Shown here: in pieces, positions 5,660 to 8,802 of the stretch | How positions within the stretch are numbered: the stretch's first letter is position 1 | Layout of the letters: every line of letters begins with the position of its first letter | Source of the DNA: Candidatus Coatesbacteria bacterium RBG_13_66_14 | Lineage (GTDB): Bacteria; RBG-13-66-14 | Reading direction: 5' to 3' | Assembly (NCBI GenBank): GCA_001774505.1 | Contig: MFAF01000064.1 | Coordinates: 2,756-11,557, forward strand | DNA: 8,802 bases | Notes under the pieces: model-generated | Seen by the model: the letters and a program-made list of their open reading frames with translations, nothing else | The model's database searches: none | What the model was told of the DNA's origin: nothing | Made by a program: the position numbers and the translations under genes

Positions 5660-5719
5660 GTTCGCCGGAGGCGTAGCTCGGTTCGCTCGGTTATCTCCCC
5701 GCCGGGCACGGCGATAACC
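5660..5719. repeat. Intergenic hairpin with related GC-rich repeat
   Basis: GGTTATC (5689-5695) pairs with GATAACC (5713-5719), and an inner GCCG (5701-5704) pairs with CGGC (5709-5712) around a 4-nt loop, leaving a C-rich bulge. The preceding TTCGCCGGAGGCGTAG and GGTTCGCTCGGTT (5671-5692) look like a diverged relative of the 1071-1119 element. On the minus strand it lies in the 3' region of the 78-residue gene. Confidence 0.5.
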
Positions 5720-5745
5720 CCTTGCCCAATTGTTGAAGGGTGCGG

Positions 5746-5982
5746 CTAATCCTCCTCGAGCCAGTTCGAGGCGCTCCTTCCGGCGCCGCCGCGCAGCCCC
5801 GACTCGAGCTTTTCCCATTCGAAGGTAATCTCCGGGAACCGGGCCTCGATTCTTCGGCGCAGTTCGGTCTCCACCCTCGTCCGTCTCCCCAGGTAGGCCA
5901 GGTGCCGCTGCGCCACCTTCCCGCCCCGGCGGCAGGCGTGGACCAGAACGGCGTAGGGTCCGCGGTATCGGACGTAGGGCAT
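5746..5982 (-). CDS. Small basic protein of unknown function (78 aa)
   Basis: I do not recognise a named family. The protein opens MPYVRYRGPYAVLVHACR and continues RGGKVAQRHLAYLGRRTR: two short beta-strand-like segments followed by a K(V)xQRxLAYLG motif, then a charged helix (residues 37-50) and a Gly/Ser-rich acid tail. The motif R(Q/Q)xLAYLG after a Gly-Lys turn resembles the N-terminal segment of some IS1634/IS4-type transposases and of small stand-alone proteins in environmental genomes; here no transposase domain follows. Support for the gene is strong locally: GGAGG 4 nt before ATG 5982, a near-consensus promoter (TTGACC-17-TAAAAT) immediately upstream, and a T-rich terminator downstream. 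The longer frame that extends upstream to 6276 is antisense to rluD and lacks such signals. Function unknown; a nucleic-acid-binding role is only a guess from its basic charge. Confidence 0.75.
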   Translation of the reverse strand: MPYVRYRGPYAVLVHACRRGGKVAQRHLAYLGRRTRVETELRRRIEARFPEITFEWEKLESGLRGGAGRSASNWLEED

Positions 5983-5998
5983 GGGGCCTCCGGTGGTG

Positions 5999-6027
5999 AT
6001 TTTACCGCCCCCCGAACCGGGGGTCAA
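5999..6027 (-). promoter_or_regulatory. Strong promoter of the 78-residue gene
   Basis: On the minus strand TTGACC (6027-6022) and TAAAAT (6004-5999) have the ideal 17-bp spacer. Transcription would begin near 5992, giving a leader of about 10 nt that contains GGAGG before ATG 5982. It is the best -35/-10 pair in the window and lies in what the longest rluD reading frame would treat as coding sequence. Confidence 0.82.
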
Positions 6028-6055
6028 ACTGGACACGAGCGTGGACGCCGCAGCG

Positions 6056-7012
6056 GTGGAATTTTTAATCGAGAACAAAGAGGCCGGGGAGCGGCTGGAC
6101 CGCTTTCTGGCCCGAAAGCTCGGCGTCTCGCGCTCGCGCGCCACGGCGGCCATCCGGGGGTGTCTCGTCACCCTCGACGGCGCGCCGACCTCGCCGGACA
6201 AAAAACTGCGGGGCGGAGAGAGGGTGCAAGTCCTCCCCGAGGCCCTGGCCGAGCCGGTGCCGCTGAACCCGCTCACCCCCCGCGAAGCCGAGATCGGGAT
6301 TCTCTACGAGGATTCCTCGGTGATCGTGGTGGACAAGCCGGCGGGGCTCGTCGTCCACCCGGCCCACGGCCACGCCGACGACACCCTCCTGAATGCCCTT
6401 TCGGCCAGAGGGACCGAGCTGGCCGTCGTCGGGGACGGCCGCCGGCCCGGCGTGGTCCACCGCCTCGACATGGACACCTCGGGGGTCCTGGTGCTGGCCA
6501 AGACCCAGGCCGCCCTGCTGTCGCTGGTGGGGCAGTTCTCGGCGCACACCATCGAACGGGTTTACCGGGCGCTCACCTACGGCGTGCCCGTACCGCCCGC
6601 GGGGAGGATCGAGGCGCCCATCGGCCGCCACCCGCGTGACCGCAAGCGGTTCGCCATCGTTCAAAACGGCCGTCACGCCGTGACACATTACCGCGTCCTG
6701 GAGGCGTTGCCGCCCGGCGACCCCTGGGCCGCCCTCGTGGAGTGCCGCCTGGAAACCGGCCGCACGCACCAGGTTCGGGTGCACCTCGCCCACCTGGGTC
6801 ATCCCCTCCTGGGGGATGAAGTGTACGGCTCACGGGCCAGCCGCCGCGCCTCCGCCGGCCTGCCCCTCGAGGGCCAGGCCCTGCACGCCCGGACGCTGAC
6901 CTTCGACCATCCCCAGAGCGGAGAACGGCTCTGTTTCACATCGAACCCTCCTCCCGCCTTCACTAAAACCCTCGAACTGCTCCGCGGACACGGAGATACC
7001 CATGCGACGTAA
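6056..7012 (+). CDS. RluA/RluD-family 23S rRNA pseudouridine synthase
   Basis: A 318-residue protein from GTG 6056. The N-terminal S4 RNA-binding domain (GERLDRFLARKLGVSRSRAT, then CLVTLDG and LRGGERVQV; about residues 11-60) is followed by the catalytic domain: ILYEDSSVIVVDKPAGLVVHP (82-102), HRLDMDTSGVLVLAKT (135-150) with catalytic Asp138, ERVYRALTYG (167-176), and GRTHQVRVHLAHLGHPLLGD (235-254). RluD isomerises uridines of helix 69 of 23S rRNA; RluC and other members modify different sites, so the exact target is not fixed by sequence alone. The start is uncertain: an in-frame ATG at 5981 would give 343 residues but overlaps the start codon and the promoter of the divergent 78-residue gene, and the extra residues are Pro-rich and not family-like. 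GTG 6056 gives the family's usual length; GTG 6041 is another option. None has a clear Shine-Dalgarno. Its stop overlaps the next gene by 11 bp. Confidence 0.92.
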   Translation: MEFLIENKEAGERLDRFLARKLGVSRSRATAAIRGCLVTLDGAPTSPDKKLRGGERVQVLPEALAEPVPLNPLTPREAEIGILYEDSSVIVVDKPAGLVVHPAHGHADDTLLNALSARGTELAVVGDGRRPGVVHRLDMDTSGVLVLAKTQAALLSLVGQFSAHTIERVYRALTYGVPVPPAGRIEAPIGRHPRDRKRFAIVQNGRHAVTHYRVLEALPPGDPWAALVECRLETGRTHQVRVHLAHLGHPLLGDEVYGSRASRRASAGLPLEGQALHARTLTFDHPQSGERLCFTSNPPPAFTKTLELLRGHGDTHAT

Positions 7013-8606
7013 CACCCCGGTTCTGCTAATCCTCGCTTTCGGCACCCTCGCGTCCGTCCCGGCGCCGCTCGGGCCCTCGGGCGAACCCTTCACCATTGAG
7101 GAATTGCGCGGGGAGCTGGAGGAGTTCGGCTACGAGCTGGCCGAGGCCTACTACGCCCTGGACGCCTACGGCGAGGAGGTGGACACGGGGCCCATCTACG
7201 AGAAGTACGCCTTTCTGGACGACCCCGCCCTGGTGGACTGGCTCCGCTCCCTGGAAGCCGACGCGATGGACCCGCTCCAGCGCAGGTCATACGCGTATCT
7301 CGTAAAAAACCTCGTGGACAACCTCCTGTGGTTCCCCCTCGAGGAGATCTACTACGACTACGTAGCCACCGAGGCGTCCGCGGTCCTCGTGGTCGGCGGG
7401 GAGGAGATTCCCTACCGGCAGGTTGACGATGTCATCTTCCGTGAGGATGACCGGGACCGTCGTCGGGAGCTCTGGACCGCCGAGCGCGAGTTCATCGTGG
7501 GGGAGATAAACCCGCGCCTAGCCGCGGTGGTCGAGGCCACCCGCCGGGAGTGCCGCGAGCTGGGGTTTCACGACTTCGTGGATTACTACGCCCAAATCAA
7601 CGACCGGGACTTCGCGGAACTCACCGGCGACTGCCTCTACATCCTCGGCGCCACGCGGGGCCTGTTCGAAACCCTGGCGCGGGAGAGGGCGGCGGAGGTT
7701 TTTCCCGACCTGGCGCTGGAGGAGGTGCGCAGCTACGACCGCGGGCAGCTCTGGCGCACCGACGCCTACGATTCGTACTTCCCCGCAGAGCGTCTCGTCC
7801 CCCTTTGGCTGGAGTTCACCGACGGATTGGGGATAGATTTCCAGAGCCTGGGCAACATCCTCCTCGACTCCGAGGACCGGCCGGAGAAGCAGCCCCGCGC
7901 CGCCTGCTGGCCCATGCGGGTCCCCGATGACATCCGCGTCCTGGTCAAGCCCTCGGGCGGGTTCAGCGACTACGAGACCCTGTTCCACGAGATGGGCCAC
8001 GCCCTACACTTCGCCTTCACCGACCCCGGGCTTCCCTACGAGTTCAAGCTCCTCGGCGACGACGCGGTCACCGAGACCTACGCCTTCGTCCTCGAGAACG
8101 TCTTCGAGAACCCTTCGTTCCTGCGAGAAGCCGTGGGGATGACGGACGAGGAGGAGACGCGGCGCTTCCGGCGCGAGCAGCTCTATTTCGAGGTCTCCGG
8201 ACTGCGGAGCTACTGCGTGAGCTTTCTGTACGAGCTTACCCTCCACGGCGTGGAGGCCGACCCCAGGCTCAGTTACAAGGAACTGATTGACTGGGCCGGC
8301 GTCTGGACCCGCACCGACGAGGAGTACGACACCGGCGTGTACTACGCCAACGAGGACTTCTACACGACGAACTACCTCTACGCCTGGCTTTTAGAGTCCC
8401 TGGTCCGGGAAACGCTCACGGACAGGTTGGGCGGGGAGTGGTGGCGCGACCCGGCGGCGGGGGATTTCCTGGAGGGGCTGTGGTCCCGGGGGTACGAGGC
8501 GACGCCGGGGGAGATAGCCGCCGAGCTGGGCTACGCCGAGATTTCCCCTGTCCCGCTGGTCGAGCGACTGATGGAGGAGGAGGAGGCGACGCGGCCGGGG
8601 GCCTGA
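7002..8606 (+). CDS. Exported M3-type (thimet/oligoendopeptidase-like) zinc metallopeptidase
   Basis: A 534-residue protein. Residues 1-20 (MRRNTPVLLILAFGTLASVP) form a signal peptide with cleavage likely near VPA-PLG. The zinc site is HEMGH at 329-333 (FHEMGHALHFAF) with third ligand Glu358 in TETYAFVLEN; the 29-residue distance from the first His to this Glu equals that in thimet oligopeptidase-type M3 enzymes. A Tyr-rich segment DFYTTNYLYAWLLES (452-466) corresponds to the M3 motif whose tyrosine stabilises the transition state. The rest is helical and acidic, as in this fold. It probably cleaves oligopeptides outside the cytoplasm, which is unusual because most M3 oligoendopeptidases are cytosolic. 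Length is somewhat below the 600 or so residues of PepF. ATG 7002 has GGAG 6 nt upstream (6992-6995) and lies inside the end of the rluD-like gene, suggesting translational coupling. A hairpin terminator follows. Confidence 0.88.
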   Translation: MRRNTPVLLILAFGTLASVPAPLGPSGEPFTIEELRGELEEFGYELAEAYYALDAYGEEVDTGPIYEKYAFLDDPALVDWLRSLEADAMDPLQRRSYAYLVKNLVDNLLWFPLEEIYYDYVATEASAVLVVGGEEIPYRQVDDVIFREDDRDRRRELWTAEREFIVGEINPRLAAVVEATRRECRELGFHDFVDYYAQINDRDFAELTGDCLYILGATRGLFETLARERAAEVFPDLALEEVRSYDRGQLWRTDAYDSYFPAERLVPLWLEFTDGLGIDFQSLGNILLDSEDRPEKQPRAACWPMRVPDDIRVLVKPSGGFSDYETLFHEMGHALHFAFTDPGLPYEFKLLGDDAVTETYAFVLENVFENPSFLREAVGMTDEEETRRFRREQLYFEVSGLRSYCVSFLYELTLHGVEADPRLSYKELIDWAGVWTRTDEEYDTGVYYANEDFYTTNYLYAWLLESLVRETLTDRLGGEWWRDPAAGDFLEGLWSRGYEATPGEIAAELGYAEISPVPLVERLMEEEEATRPGA

Positions 8607-8651
8607 AGCGGTGTGTATCCGTGCCCGCCCGCTGTCGATTGAGTCCTAAAT

Positions 8652-8723
8652 GTAGGGCGGGGACTTTAGTCCCCGCCGTTTTACGTTCCCAACCCCGACC
8701 CTCACCGGCCTGCGATGATGTAG
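8652..8723. repeat. Modular repeat, copy 2 (inverted relative to 2025-2105)
   Basis: The order is TGTAGGGCGG, hairpin core, then CCGCCGTTTTACGTTCCC and AACCCCGACCCTCACC (8673-8706), and finally an inverse variant of the ACGTCATCGCAAT tag (8711-8721). It is the same order as the reverse complement of 2105-2025 for the shared flank, with a different palindrome in the middle. Confidence 0.78.
8656..8682 (+). terminator. Repeat-type terminator after the peptidase gene
   Basis: Arms GGCGGGGACT (8656-8665) and AGTCCCCGCC (8668-8677) form a 10-bp stem followed by GTTTTA. It lies 49 bp past the peptidase stop. The hairpin is the variable core of the modular repeat described at 2025-2105, so a repeat copy appears to serve as terminator; the T run is short. 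Confidence 0.65.
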
Positions 8724-8773
8724 GGGCGGGTCTTTAGACCCGCCCGCGGGCCGACCTAAAGGTCGGCCCCTAC
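8720..8773. repeat. Nested double palindrome within an outer inverted repeat
   Basis: Outer arms GTAGGGGC (8720-8727) and GCCCCTAC (8766-8773) enclose two hairpins: GGGCGGGTC/GACCCGCCC (8724-8732 and 8737-8745) and GGGCCGACC/GGTCGGCCC (8748-8756 and 8761-8769). The hairpins have TTTA and TAAA loops, mirror versions of each other. The outer and inner pairings share a few bases and so compete; a cloverleaf or two-hairpin form are alternatives. No gene lies here. Confidence 0.8.
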
Positions 8774-8802
8774 GTTGTTTATCTGCCGTATGGCGGGGTT
8801 TC

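Noticed and set aside
5746..6276. 176-residue upstream extension of the 78-residue gene
   Set aside because: The extra N-terminal part is antisense to the S4 domain of the rluD-like gene; the internal ATG at 5982 has GGAGG and a near-consensus promoter.
5740..6639. 299-codon plus-strand open frame across the small gene and rluD
   Set aside because: Arg/Gly/Pro-rich out-of-frame translation of the rluD-like gene with no start signals.

Overview
The window is GC-rich bacterial chromosomal DNA with eight gene calls and no phage, plasmid or transposase genes. A canonical RecA, an ECF sigma factor, an RluD-type pseudouridine synthase and lipobox/signal-peptide proteins fix the domain as Bacteria. 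The lipoprotein (Glu after the lipobox Cys) and the exported zinc peptidase fit a diderm envelope. The intergenic spacers hold many GC-rich palindromic repeats, as seen in some uncultured candidate-phylum genomes (Coatesbacteria-like came to mind). That placement is only a guess; no phylogeny could be run.

Layout. On the minus strand, 1-1030 holds an ECF sigma factor followed by a probable anti-sigma/regulatory protein that runs off the left edge. Divergent from them on the plus strand is a small three-helix membrane protein (1269-1643) with a strong terminator. A gene-free stretch of 575 bp (1644-2218) is packed with palindromic and direct repeats. On the minus strand follow recA (2219-3262) and, upstream of it, hypE (3327-4331). 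A 74-bp divergent promoter region separates hypE from a plus-strand lipoprotein with NHL-type repeats (4406-5584), which looks leaderless. After a convergent terminator comes a small minus-strand gene (5746-5982, 78 aa) with a near-consensus promoter. The plus-strand pair rluD-like (about 6056-7012) and secreted M3-type peptidase (7002-8606) overlap by 11 bp and are probably translationally coupled. The right end (8607-8802) again holds the palindromic repeats, including an inverted copy of a module found at 2025-2060.

How the genes relate. Sigma and anti-sigma candidates form a regulatory pair, and the adjacent divergent membrane protein may belong to the same envelope-stress neighbourhood. 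HypE serves [NiFe]-hydrogenase maturation, but no other hyp or hydrogenase genes are in view. RecA, RluD and HypE are housekeeping or accessory functions with no obvious shared pathway. The most interesting material is non-coding: a modular palindromic repeat family that probably supplies terminators, a shared extended -10 motif in several putative promoters, and a likely leaderless lipoprotein transcript.
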